23,245 bases of DNA, from contig JADHWW010000024.1 in assembly GCA_016783285.1 (NCBI GenBank), positions 1 to 23,245 on the forward strand, read 5' to 3'. Within the stretch, counting starts at the first letter, position 1; the number at the start of each line of letters is the position of its first letter. The stretch is from Anaerolineae bacterium (GTDB lineage Bacteria; Chloroflexota; Anaerolineae; B4-G1). Made by a program: the position numbers and the translations under genes. Positions 14,023 through 22,243 of the stretch are shown piece after piece. The notes beneath the pieces are model-generated. The model was not told the origin of the DNA, did no database searches, and saw only the letters and a program-made list of their open reading frames with translations.

Positions 14023-14099
14023 GCCCCTGTAGCTCAGCCGGACAGAGCAGGAACCTCCTAAGTTCAAGGTCGCGCGTTCGAATCGCGCCAGGGGCACCA
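14023..14099 (+). tRNA. tRNA-Arg(CCT)
   Basis: 77 nt with CCA encoded. The acceptor GCCCCTG pairs with CAGGGGC. The D stem is GCTC/GAGC. The anticodon loop CTCCTAA gives CCT, reading AGG codons. The T arm GCGCG-TTCGAAT-CGCGC is perfect. The outermost pair of the anticodon stem is a G-A mismatch, which is the only irregularity. The other two tRNAs in this window do not encode CCA. Confidence 0.96.
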
Positions 14100-14108
14100 C
14101 ACACGCAG

Positions 14109-14140
14109 AAGCGGCCACCGTCCAGGTGGCCGCTTTTTTA
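14109..14140 (+). terminator. Rho-independent terminator of tRNA-Arg
   Basis: A 9-bp GC-rich stem, GCGGCCACC and GGTGGCCGC, with loop GTCCA, followed by six T. It lies 10 bp after the tRNA. Confidence 0.95.
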
Positions 14141-14213
14141 TCCGTAAGGTCTCTGTACGAATCTTGTCCCATTGGCTGGTCAGTTTGAGGCGCGGCTTCA
14201 CCAGACGTCTACG

Positions 14214-14245
14214 AAAAAACCCCTCGCCTTGGCGAGGGGTTTTTT
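14214..14245. terminator. Bidirectional terminator downstream of groEL
   Basis: AAAAAACCCCTCGCC and GGCGAGGGGTTTTTT are perfect inverted copies around TT, so both strands show a GC stem followed by a T-run. It would end groEL transcripts on the minus strand and any readthrough from tRNA-Arg on the plus strand. Confidence 0.92.
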
Positions 14246-14263
14246 GCCTGCGAACCGACCACA

Positions 14264-14295
14264 GTAGTAACGACTTCAGTCGTTGTCGCCACTAC
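14264..14295. repeat. Imperfect palindrome with a CGACTTCAGTCG core
   Basis: AACGACT-TC-AGTCGTT (14269-14284) with outer GTAGT and ACTAC arms. It lies between the bidirectional terminator and the groEL stop. The hairpin at 13761-13783 has a related CGACTTCA core on its minus strand, so the two may belong to one repeat family. The remainder of 14141-14324 shows nothing else. Confidence 0.55.
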
Positions 14296-14324
14296 GAACA
14301 CGCGCAATCATCGTGGTCGAGGTA

Positions 14325-15959
<1,635 letters not shown>

Positions 15960-15997
15960 CTATTTCCTCCTCGTTAAAATCAGATTGTTCTTCTATA

Positions 15998-16300
15998 CTA
16001 TCCCAGGATAGCCAGGACGTCACTCTCTTTTAGGAAGAGAATCTCCTTGCCGTCCTCCATCTTAAATGCCGTACCAGCGTACTTGGCATACACGACCCGG
16101 TCCCCGACCTTGACTTCCATCGGGATGCGCTTGCCGTCCTCGTCAAGACGGCCCGGCCCTACGGCCAGTATCTTGCCCTCCTGGGGCTTCTGCTTGGCCG
16201 TATCGGGAAGCACCAACTGACCGCCAGCGAAGGTCTCCACATCCTTCTCCAGCGGTTCAATGACCACCCGATCGCCCAACGGTTTGACGTTCAGTGCCAT
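15998..16300 (-). CDS. groES: Co-chaperonin GroES
   Basis: 100 residues from the ATG at 16300, preceded by AGGAGGT 7 nt upstream. The ATG 57 bp further up would lie inside the leader next to the CIRCE operator. It is the heptameric lid of GroEL. Signatures: [13 protein letters not shown], the mobile-loop region [34 protein letters not shown] and [12 protein letters not shown]. First gene of groESL. Confidence 0.98.
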   Translation of the reverse strand: MALNVKPLGDRVVIEPLEKDVETFAGGQLVLPDTAKQKPQEGKILAVGPGRLDEDGKRIPMEVKVGDRVVYAKYAGTAFKMEDGKEILFLKESDVLAILG

Positions 16301-16350
16301 TTTACTACCTCCTGATTGAAATTTGTGTGTTGGAATTGGTTTCCATTGTA

Positions 16351-16377
16351 CTAGCACTCAAACCGTGAGAGTGCTAA
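16351..16377. promoter_or_regulatory. CIRCE operator for HrcA
   Basis: CTAGCACTC-N9-GAGTGCTAA, one base off the consensus TTAGCACTC-N9-GAGTGCTAA. It lies just downstream of the groES promoter, where the HrcA repressor binds to hold groESL down until heat shock. hrcA itself is not in the window. Confidence 0.97.
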
Positions 16378-16387
16378 CGCGAGCGTT

Positions 16388-16415
16388 ATCATACCACAAA
16401 TTCTGGAGATGTCAA
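16388..16415 (-). promoter_or_regulatory. groESL promoter
   Basis: On the minus strand a perfect TTGACA (16410-16415), 16-bp spacer, TATGAT (16388-16393). Transcription should start about at 16381, immediately before the CIRCE element. This is a vegetative sigma-70-type promoter. Confidence 0.85.
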
Positions 16416-16435
16416 GACCGCCGCTGCCCAAAGGT

Positions 16436-16465
16436 AAGACCCGCCGTGAGCCCACGGCGGGTCTT
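16436..16465. terminator. 13-bp hairpin downstream of the CarD-like gene
   Basis: AAGACCCGCCGTG and CACGGCGGGTCTT are perfect inverted copies around AGCC. It separates the end of the CarD-like gene (minus) from the groESL promoter. The T-run is short on both strands. Confidence 0.75.
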
Positions 16466-16489
16466 GTTAAACCTATCTTTATGTCAATG

Positions 16490-17023
16490 TTATGTCGTGG
16501 TGTCTGGAAGCAAATGTTCCTCTAACCGCGCTCGAATCTGGGCCTCTGCATCTGCCACATCGACACCCTGCGAGGCCGCGATCTCCCCCGCGAGGAGGTT
16601 CGTCCCTTCTTCGTACATCCTTTTTCCCATCGTGGTCAGACGGCCCTCTCGCTGCTGCCGCCAGGCCATATCCCGTACCGCCTCTGTGACCTGAAAGACA
16701 TCCCCAGTGTGAAGCTTGTCTTCCAGCAATTTGTACCGTTCCTTGTGATCGGCGGGCAGCGTCTTGGGATCGGCACATAATACGTGCCATACCTGGTTCA
16801 GTTTGGACTGTGGGATCGCGCGACGCAGACCTAGCGTCTTCGCGAGACTGATTGGGATTATCAGGCTCGTCCCAGGCTGGCCCAGCAACTCAATCCTATA
16901 ATACAGGTCGTTGCCTCCGCGCCGTTGCCGCTCTTCGACACGTACTACGACACCCGCTCCACGAACAGGGTGAACGATCGCGTCACCTGCCTCAAACCTC
17001 ATCCCGTTTGCTTCCCAGGTCAA
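16490..17023 (-). CDS. CarD/CdnL-family RNA polymerase-binding regulator
   Basis: 177 residues. The start is TTG at 17023, with GAGG 6 nt upstream inside AGAGGTGA; the ATG seven codons later has a poorer site. The N-terminal ~65 residues are the CarD/TRCF RID-type Tudor-like domain (GDAIVHPVRGAGVVVRVEER, LYYRIELLG, LIIPI). The C-terminal half is helical (DHKERYKLLEDKL, VTEAVRDMAWRQQ, RMYEEG), as in CdnL. The family binds the RNA polymerase beta subunit and stabilises open promoter complexes, often at rRNA and housekeeping promoters. It is transcribed divergently from the FmdB operon. Confidence 0.88.
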   Translation of the reverse strand: MTWEANGMRFEAGDAIVHPVRGAGVVVRVEERQRRGGNDLYYRIELLGQPGTSLIIPISLAKTLGLRRAIPQSKLNQVWHVLCADPKTLPADHKERYKLLEDKLHTGDVFQVTEAVRDMAWRQQREGRLTTMGKRMYEEGTNLLAGEIAASQGVDVADAEAQIRARLEEHLLPDTTT

Positions 17024-17039
17024 TGATCACCTCTGTTAT

Positions 17040-17068
17040 ATTATACCACAGTCGCGGTAATTTGACGA
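17040..17068 (-). promoter_or_regulatory. Promoter of the CarD-like gene
   Basis: On the minus strand TATAAT (17040-17045) with a preceding TGG, and TCGTCA (17063-17068) at 17-bp spacing as a weak -35. The -35 overlaps that of the divergent promoter. Confidence 0.55.
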
Positions 17069-17089
17069 GTCCAGTTTTTGTGATATACT
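17062..17089 (+). promoter_or_regulatory. Promoter of the FmdB-CsoR-TrxR operon
   Basis: TTGACG (17062-17067), 16-bp spacer, TATACT (17084-17089). The leader to the ATG at 17120 is about 24 nt and contains GGAGG. Confidence 0.75.
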
Positions 17090-17119
17090 ATACCCCAGTA
17101 TTGTATTTTGGAGGTAGTG

Positions 17120-17320
17120 ATGCCTATCTACGAGTACTGTTGTGCCGAATGTGGCGAGAGATTCGAACTGTTTGTGCGTTCGGCCGCGCGGCAGGCCGTC
17201 CCCACCTGCCCCAGGTGTGGGAGTCAAAAGGTGCAGAAGGCGATCTCGCTGTTTGGGGTCGGCGGGACTGGGAGGAGCGACAGGACGAACGCCGCTTCTT
17301 GCGGCTCAGGCCCTACCTGA
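17120..17320 (+). CDS. FmdB-type putative regulatory zinc-ribbon protein
   Basis: 66 residues. MPIYEYCCAECGERFE at the start and CPRCGS at residues ~34-39 give the two C-x2-C knuckles of the FmdB/CxxC_CXXC_SSSS family. GGAGG lies 5 nt before the ATG, which rules out the ATG 12 bp upstream. The tail is Gly/Ser/Thr-rich (GVGGTGRSDRTNAASCGSG), as usual for the family. The function is not established; members are often called putative regulators. It is the first gene of the plus operon. Confidence 0.9.
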   Translation: MPIYEYCCAECGERFELFVRSAARQAVPTCPRCGSQKVQKAISLFGVGGTGRSDRTNAASCGSGPT

Positions 17321-17368
17321 GCGTTGAGTCGCTAGGGGGCCGTGAGCCTCCGACAAGGGAGAAGGAAG

Positions 17369-17632
17369 ATGCACTTAACCGACTCGTCCGCCAAGACCGA
17401 CTTGCTGAGGCGGGTACGACGGGTCGAGGGCCAGGCGCGGGGCGTGGCGCGCATGATTGAGGAAGACCGCGACTGCCACGAGATTTTGCAGCAACTGGCT
17501 GCTATCCGCTCTGCCTCCTACAATGCCGCCGTCGCGCTGGTACGGGCCTATGCTACTGAATGTGTGGTGTCGGATAGCCCGCCCGAAGAGATTGCCGACG
17601 CGCTGGTGGCGGCGCTGTCGAGACTGGTATAG
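17369..17632 (+). CDS. CsoR/FrmR-family metal- or sulfur-sensing repressor
   Basis: 87 residues from the ATG at 17369, behind GAGAAGGAAG. It is an all-helical DUF156 repressor: LLRRVRRVEGQARGVARMIEED, DCHEILQQLAAIRSA, then ECVVSD. Copper-sensing CsoR uses Cys36, His61 and Cys65 (M. tuberculosis numbering). Here the same numbers hold Cys36, Tyr61 and Cys65, so the histidine ligand is absent. A two-Cys, no-His arrangement is that of CstR, which senses persulfide. It lies between FmdB and thioredoxin reductase genes, so it may control the operon in response to thiol or sulfur stress. The sensed signal is an inference. Confidence 0.88.
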   Translation: MHLTDSSAKTDLLRRVRRVEGQARGVARMIEEDRDCHEILQQLAAIRSASYNAAVALVRAYATECVVSDSPPEEIADALVAALSRLV

Positions 17633-17728
17633 AGAAGCGGAAACGAGACGGTTCACGTCGAGAGGGCTGCGCCGGAACCGATGGTGCTGGAAAAACTACA
17701 GGAAGCGCTGGAAGGGGTAGGGGAGTAG
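17633..17728 (+). other. In-frame protein-like extension after the CsoR stop
   Basis: Right after the TAG at 17630-17632 the same frame stays open for 31 codons to another TAG. It has protein-like content (NETVHVERAAPEPMVLEKLQ, then EALEGVGE). No start with a ribosome site is seen; the ATG at 17681 would give only 15 residues. It could be a former C-terminal tail of the repressor cut by a nonsense mutation, a readthrough product or a remnant of another small gene. Confidence 0.35.
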
Positions 17729-17738
17729 GTGTAGTTCT

Positions 17739-18734
17739 ATGAAAATTCAGCCTTTCATCATAACGCCAATCGCGGGGGCCGAAGAGTCTACCGTTGAGGA
17801 GGAAGTTTCAGTCTACGATCTGGTCATTATCGGCGGGGGGCCGGCCGGGCTGACCGCAGCCATCTACGCCGGGCGTTCCGCCCTCAAGACATTGGTGTTG
17901 GTCGGTTCTATCCCTGGCGGGCAGATGGCCAACACCCAACTGGTGGAGAACTTCCCTGGCTTTCCCGAGGGCATCGGTGGGGTGGAACTGGCCAAACGTA
18001 TGCAGAACCAGGCCGAGCGCTTTGGAGCCCAGATCGTGATGGACTCCGTGACCGAGGTAGACTTTTCCACCTCACCATTCACCATCCAGACACATTCCGA
18101 GACCTACCGGGGCCGAACGGCGATCATCGCCAGCGGTGCCTTTCCCCGTCGCTTGGGCGTGCCCGGTGAGACGGAGTTCTTCGGGCGCGGCGTCTCTGTC
18201 TGCGCCATTTGCGATGGTTTCTTCTACAAGGACAAGCGAGTCGTGGTGGTCGGCGGGGGCGACAGCGCTGTTGACGAGGGGCTGTTTCTCACCAAGTTCG
18301 CCAGCGAGGTCGTTGTCGTCCACCGCCGTGATCAACTGCGGGCGACGAAGATTTACCAGGAGCGGGCCTTCGCCAATCCGAAGATGCGCTTCGTGTGGGA
18401 CAGTGTGGTGGAGGAAATCTTGGGTGAGCGGACTGTGACCGGCGTGCGGGTGCGCAACGTGAAAACGGGGGAAACCTCGGTCATTGAGGCCGATGGCGTG
18501 TTCATCTACGTCGGGATGGAGCCGGTAACCGAGTTGTTTATCGACCGAGTCGAACTGGACGAATGGGGTTATGTCGTCACGGACCGGCACCAGCATACCA
18601 GCGTACCAGGGGTCTTCGCAGCGGGAGATGTGCAGAGCCCAGGCTTTCGCCAGGTGGTGGTGGCTGCGGGGGCCGGAGCGATGGCGGCGATAGAGGCGGG
18701 TCGCTTCCTGGCTGACCAGTCCCGTACCACTTGA
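17739..18734 (+). CDS. trxB: Thioredoxin reductase, NADPH-dependent flavoprotein
   Basis: 331 residues. FAD site [18 protein letters not shown] (30-47), redox-active C-A-I-C at 155-158, NADPH site [10 protein letters not shown] (168-177), NADPH phosphate recognition HRR...R (195-201), and the C-terminal FAD motif GVFAAGDV. It passes electrons from NADPH to thioredoxin or a thioredoxin-like partner in the cytoplasm. A ~25-residue N-terminal tail ([16 protein letters not shown]...) precedes the usual start. A GGGGAG site lies upstream. It is the third gene of the operon, after the CsoR-family repressor. No thioredoxin gene is seen nearby. Confidence 0.95.
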   Translation: MKIQPFIITPIAGAEESTVEEEVSVYDLVIIGGGPAGLTAAIYAGRSALKTLVLVGSIPGGQMANTQLVENFPGFPEGIGGVELAKRMQNQAERFGAQIVMDSVTEVDFSTSPFTIQTHSETYRGRTAIIASGAFPRRLGVPGETEFFGRGVSVCAICDGFFYKDKRVVVVGGGDSAVDEGLFLTKFASEVVVVHRRDQLRATKIYQERAFANPKMRFVWDSVVEEILGERTVTGVRVRNVKTGETSVIEADGVFIYVGMEPVTELFIDRVELDEWGYVVTDRHQHTSVPGVFAAGDVQSPGFRQVVVAAGAGAMAAIEAGRFLADQSRTT

Positions 18735-18780
18735 GTAGGTGAGTATCCTACAGTATATCTAACAGGAGGAGGTAGACATT

Positions 18781-19113
18781 ATGCTGAGCCGGGATTATCG
18801 GGAGGTCCCTGTGGAGCGCGCCGGGGACGGGATCACTATCCGCTGGGTCGTCGGGAAGCCGGAAGGCGCGCCCAATTTCGCCATGCGGGTGATTGAGTTC
18901 GCGCCAGGGGCGGTCTTCGCCCGCCACCAGCACCCCTACGAACACGAGATCTTCGTGCTGGAGGGTGAGGGAGTGACGGAGGGGCTGGAGGGAGAGGTAC
19001 TGATGCGGCCCGGCGTTGCCCTCTACGTTCCTCCCGACGAGCCCCACGGTTACCGGAACACCGGGGAGGGTGTGTTGCGGTTTATCTGCGTCATCCCTCA
19101 TCTGGAGGAGTGA
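18781..19113 (+). CDS. Small single-domain cupin
   Basis: 110 residues. It is a conserved cupin barrel: motif 1 HQHPYEHE (His49, His51, Glu56) and motif 2 PPDEPHGYRN (His89) give the usual metal-binding set. AGGAGG lies upstream at good spacing. Single cupins of this size can be isomerases, dioxygenases or sensors; the substrate cannot be told. The position after thioredoxin reductase in the same operon suggests a redox or small-molecule role. Confidence 0.9.
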   Translation: MLSRDYREVPVERAGDGITIRWVVGKPEGAPNFAMRVIEFAPGAVFARHQHPYEHEIFVLEGEGVTEGLEGEVLMRPGVALYVPPDEPHGYRNTGEGVLRFICVIPHLEE

Positions 19114-19119
19114 CACTTC

Positions 19120-19335
19120 TTGCATCGCACGTTTCACTTCCTGCCTCTCACCAGATCGCGGAAGAATGAACGAGAACACAGCAGCAAGAGTGACAGGACT
19201 GAAGAGCAACTCGCCGACCTGAAGGCCCGCCTTCCCAAGCACTCCGTCCCTCCGGCGATGCTCATCGAACTGGAGGAACTGGAGGAGGAACTGGAGCGAA
19301 CGCGGGCGGAGGCGGCACAGGAGAGCCCGCAATGA
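19120..19335 (+). CDS. Small charged coiled-coil protein of unknown function
   Basis: 71 residues from a TTG at 19120, with GGAGGAG about 9 nt upstream, inside the end of the cupin gene. The N-terminus is basic. The second half is LADLKARLPKHSVPPAMLIE followed by a Glu/Leu helix (LEELEEELERTRAEAA) that should form a coiled coil. Its TGA overlaps the next ATG (ATGA at 19332), so it is translationally coupled to the carbonic-anhydrase-like gene, which argues that it is real. Family not recognised. Confidence 0.6.
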   Translation: MHRTFHFLPLTRSRKNEREHSSKSDRTEEQLADLKARLPKHSVPPAMLIELEELEEELERTRAEAAQESPQ

Positions 19336-19886
19336 CGATCGCATCCTTCGAGGGCAAGACCCCGCACATCGGCGCGGGCACCTACATCCACCCTTCCACC
19401 GATGTCTTCGGTGACGTGACCATCGGCGAGGGATGTTGGATCGGGCCCGGCGTGCGCATCCGGGGGGATTACGGCACCATCATCATCGGGGATTACAGCA
19501 GCGTGGAGGACAACTGTGTCATCCACGCCCGTCCCGGTGGACGGACGACCATTGGTAACTGGGTCACCATCGGCCACGGCGCAGTCATCCACAACGTGCA
19601 GATGATCCACGACTATGCCATCGTCGGCATGGGAGCGGTGGTGTCCGACTGGACGGTCATCGGCGAGTGGGCGGTCGTTGGCGAAGGGGCGGTGGTCAGG
19701 CAAGGGCAAGAGGTCCCGCCGGCCCACATTGCCGTGGGGGTGCCGGCGCGGGTGCTGGAAAAGACGGTGGGCGACGAGTACAAAGCACAGTGGACTCACT
19801 TCAAGGAGACCTACGTGGACCTGGCGCGACGGTATCCCAGGGGGTGGCAGCCTCTGGATACGCGCCCGGACGACGCGCCTGCCTGA
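19332..19886 (+). CDS. Gamma-carbonic anhydrase-like hexapeptide-repeat protein
   Basis: 184 residues. It is a left-handed beta-helix of hexapeptide repeats (IGEGCWIGPGVRIRGDYGTI and on). Zinc ligands can be placed at His65, His82 and His87; Arg44 and Asp46 in IRGD match the trimer-interface pair. A C-terminal helix follows (ALxxRY-like, TYVDLARRY). It is closest in form to the CamH/PaaY/YrdA group. Some members hydrate CO2, others are acyltransferase-like with unknown activity. Last gene of the plus operon. It converges on rimO with only 35 bp and no clear terminator between. Confidence 0.88.
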   Translation: MTIASFEGKTPHIGAGTYIHPSTDVFGDVTIGEGCWIGPGVRIRGDYGTIIIGDYSSVEDNCVIHARPGGRTTIGNWVTIGHGAVIHNVQMIHDYAIVGMGAVVSDWTVIGEWAVVGEGAVVRQGQEVPPAHIAVGVPARVLEKTVGDEYKAQWTHFKETYVDLARRYPRGWQPLDTRPDDAPA

Positions 19887-19921
19887 AACCACCGCGATAG
19901 CTCTGAGGTCGCGCCTCCGGC

Positions 19922-21352
19922 TCAACCGGCGGATTCGCAATCGCCTGAGAGCGTCACAGGAGAGCCGACGAGGTCGTATTCCAGCGCGGTGGTGATGCGC
20001 ACAGGGACGATCTTCCCAACCGGCAACTCCGCCTGCACCAGCACCAGGCCGTCAACCTCGGGCGCATCTCGGGTTGAGCGTCCCACGCTCAGCCCGTCCT
20101 CCTGTCCCTCGATCAGCACGTCCAGCGTCCGCCCCACCAGCGCCTGGTTCTTCGCCAGGGAGATGCGCTGCTGGATCTCCATCAGCCGCTCACGCCGCTC
20201 CTCCTTCACCTCTGGCGGCACGTCGTCCTTCAACCTGGCGGCTGCGGTGCCCTCCTCGTGGGAATAGGTGAAGACTCCCACGCGGTCGAACTCCATCTCG
20301 GTCACAAAAGCCAGTAACGCCTGGAACTCTGCCTCCGTCTCACCGGGGTAGCCGACCAGGAAGGTGGTGCGGATGACGGTTTCCGGCATCGCTGCCCGCA
20401 GCCGCTCCACGGTGCGGCGCACCTCCTTGATGTTGGCCGGGCGGCGCATGCGGCGCAGCACGCGGGGGTGGGCGTGTTGGAGGGGGATGTCGAGGTAGGG
20501 CAGAATCTGCGGGTGACAGGCCATTGTCTCGATCAACTGCTCTGTGACGCAGCCGGGGTAGGCATACATCAACCGTATCCACGCCACCTGCGGTACCGCT
20601 GCGACCAGCCGTTTCAGCAACTCTACCAATCCCTCCTGCGACCTATCCCCCCGGAACATCCCCAGGTCATGCCCGTAGTCGGTGGTGTCCTGGGCGATGA
20701 GAATGATCTCCCGCACTCCCCGCTCAGCCAGCCATCTGGCGTCGGCCAGGATGGCCTCGGGCGGGCGGCTCACGGCGGGCCCCTTGATGAGCGGGATGGC
20801 GCAGAAGGCACAGGAGCGGCGGCAGCCATCGGCGAGTTTGAGGTAAGCACTGGCCCCTTGCACCGCTACGCGAGGCACACCTGGCACGTCCTGCTCCAGT
20901 TTCGGTGTCTCAGGCAAGTGGTAGATAGGCGCTTGGCTCCTCTCAATCTCTCTCCGGCCCTCCTTCACAAGGGGAGGGAGAGGAGCGGGGAGGGAGGTCT
21001 CCAGTCGCTCGACGAGGGTCACGATGTCCATCCAGCGCCGTGTGCCGATGAGGCCGTCTATGCCAGGCACCGCCTCGACCAGTTCGTGGGGAGAACGCTG
21101 TGAGTAGCACCCTGCGGCGATGATCTGTTGTCCGGGCCGTCTTGCCTGCGCTAGTTCTCGCAACACGGCGCTCGACTCCTCCCGCGCTGGCGCAATGAAC
21201 CCGCAGGTATTGACGATGAGCAGATCAGCCCCTTCGGGGGTGGTGGCAGCCGTGTAGCCAGCACGCTCCAGCAGTGTCGCTATCCCAGCGCTATCCACCA
21301 GATTCTTGGGGCAGCCGAGGGAGATGAGGTAGAAACGTCGTGATTTACTCAT
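19922..21352 (-). CDS. rimO: Ribosomal protein S12 methylthiotransferase RimO
   Basis: 476 residues. It is a radical-SAM enzyme that adds a methylthio group to an aspartate of ribosomal protein S12. The N-terminal MTTase domain has cluster cysteines Cys14 (SLGCPKNLVDS), Cys50 (VNTC) and Cys82 (GCYSQR). The radical-SAM triad is Cys177-x3-Cys181-x2-Cys184 in DGCRRSCAFC. A TRAM domain closes the protein. The GCPKNLVDS form separates RimO from MiaB. It is ~30 residues longer than typical members, largely from a Pro/basic segment at residues 119-140 (see the repeat at 20948-20983). It follows the RodZ-like gene by 15 bp. No strong ribosome site is seen, so coupling is likely. Confidence 0.96.
   Translation of the reverse strand: MSKSRRFYLISLGCPKNLVDSAGIATLLERAGYTAATTPEGADLLIVNTCGFIAPAREESSAVLRELAQARRPGQQIIAAGCYSQRSPHELVEAVPGIDGLIGTRRWMDIVTLVERLETSLPAPLPPLVKEGRREIERSQAPIYHLPETPKLEQDVPGVPRVAVQGASAYLKLADGCRRSCAFCAIPLIKGPAVSRPPEAILADARWLAERGVREIILIAQDTTDYGHDLGMFRGDRSQEGLVELLKRLVAAVPQVAWIRLMYAYPGCVTEQLIETMACHPQILPYLDIPLQHAHPRVLRRMRRPANIKEVRRTVERLRAAMPETVIRTTFLVGYPGETEAEFQALLAFVTEMEFDRVGVFTYSHEEGTAAARLKDDVPPEVKEERRERLMEIQQRISLAKNQALVGRTLDVLIEGQEDGLSVGRSTRDAPEVDGLVLVQAELPVGKIVPVRITTALEYDLVGSPVTLSGDCESAG
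20948..20983 (-). repeat. Imperfect palindrome inserted in frame within rimO
   Basis: CTCTCC-GGCCCTCC-TTCACAA-GGGGAGGG-AGAG is a near-palindrome with a pyrimidine-rich and a purine-rich half. It encodes part of LPAPLPPLVKEGRREIERSQ, a low-complexity Pro/basic linker between the MTTase and radical-SAM domains. It resembles intergenic palindromes of the CCCTCCCCTT...AAGGAGGG kind. Confidence 0.55.
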
Positions 21353-21367
21353 TGAGACACAGGCGGG

Positions 21368-22216
21368 TTAGGGCACCGACGCGGGGGCCGGTGCTGGTGC
21401 AGCGACCTCGCCGCTCGGACCCCAGGCACGGGTGCAGACCTGTCCTCGCCCACACACCGTCCCTTGCGGCTGCCCGTTGACTGTCACCTGCAGCCCTGCT
21501 CCATTGCCCGTGTCCACGACAATCGCCTCCTGGCCCGACCAGGTCTCGACCTGGCTTGGGGTCATCATTCCTTGAAATGCCGTCTGACCATCCCTCGTCA
21601 CGCGCACCCAGACGTGCTCGGTGGCTTCCAACGTCAGGGTCACCTTCCCCTCGAGGTCAGCCGGGAAAGTGGGGGTGACAACGGGCTGAGCCGGCGTAGC
21701 CATCGGCGGCAATGTGGTCTCTGAAGGTGGGATCGCGGTTGCGGCAGCGGATGCCTGTTCATCAGCGTTCCGGTTCAGCAGGTATCCCACCCCTGTCGCA
21801 ACCGCCAGCAGGATAATGAGCACAATGCCCACGATGATTAGCGTTTCCGGGCTCGTCCGGTGCGCCAGGGAAGCGGAGAACGGGAGACTGTGGGATCGGG
21901 ACACTGTCGTCCTGCTGGTCGAACGGACAGACTGCGTCTGCGCTTCTGCAGACGCGGTTGCTAGAGCCGCGGCCTCGACATTGCGTGCCTCAGCGTTGTA
22001 GCGAGCCAGAACCTCGTCGAGGGGGAGACCGAGGTAGCGGGCATAGATGCGCAGGAAGCCGCGCGCCTGTACATCGTTGCCCGGGAAGACGGAGAAATCC
22101 CCGGCCTCCAGCGCTTCCAGGAATCGCGCCCGAATACGGGTGGCGGCCTCAGCATCCTTGAGTGTGTCTCCCTGGGCCTCCCGTGCCTGGCGCAGCCATG
22201 CCCCGAGCGTTTGCAT
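21368..22216 (-). CDS. rodZ: RodZ-like protein (HTH_25, membrane helix, DUF4115)
   Basis: 282 residues. The start is ATG at 22216, with AAGGA 6 nt upstream; a GTG one codon earlier is less likely. Residues 1-75 are a Cro/CI-type helix-turn-helix of the RodZ kind (LGAWLRQAREAQGDTLKDAE, FLEALEAGDFSVFPG, VQARGFLRIYARYLGLP). A Ser/Thr/Ala linker follows, then one membrane helix (~126-147). The extracytoplasmic part ends in a DUF4115 beta domain (VTLTLEATEHVWVRVTRDGQ). RodZ anchors MreB and guides cell-wall elongation. mreB is not in the window, so the role here is by homology; some homologues act otherwise. It sits between rplI and rimO. Confidence 0.85.
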   Translation of the reverse strand: MQTLGAWLRQAREAQGDTLKDAEAATRIRARFLEALEAGDFSVFPGNDVQARGFLRIYARYLGLPLDEVLARYNAEARNVEAAALATASAEAQTQSVRSTSRTTVSRSHSLPFSASLAHRTSPETLIIVGIVLIILLAVATGVGYLLNRNADEQASAAATAIPPSETTLPPMATPAQPVVTPTFPADLEGKVTLTLEATEHVWVRVTRDGQTAFQGMMTPSQVETWSGQEAIVVDTGNGAGLQVTVNGQPQGTVCGRGQVCTRAWGPSGEVAAPAPAPASVP

Positions 22217-22243
22217 CACTGGTCCTTCGGTGCTGGGTCCTGA

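Noticed and set aside
19887..19921. Terminator between the carbonic-anhydrase-like gene and rimO
   Set aside because: Only a 4-bp CCGG stem can be drawn and there is no T-run.
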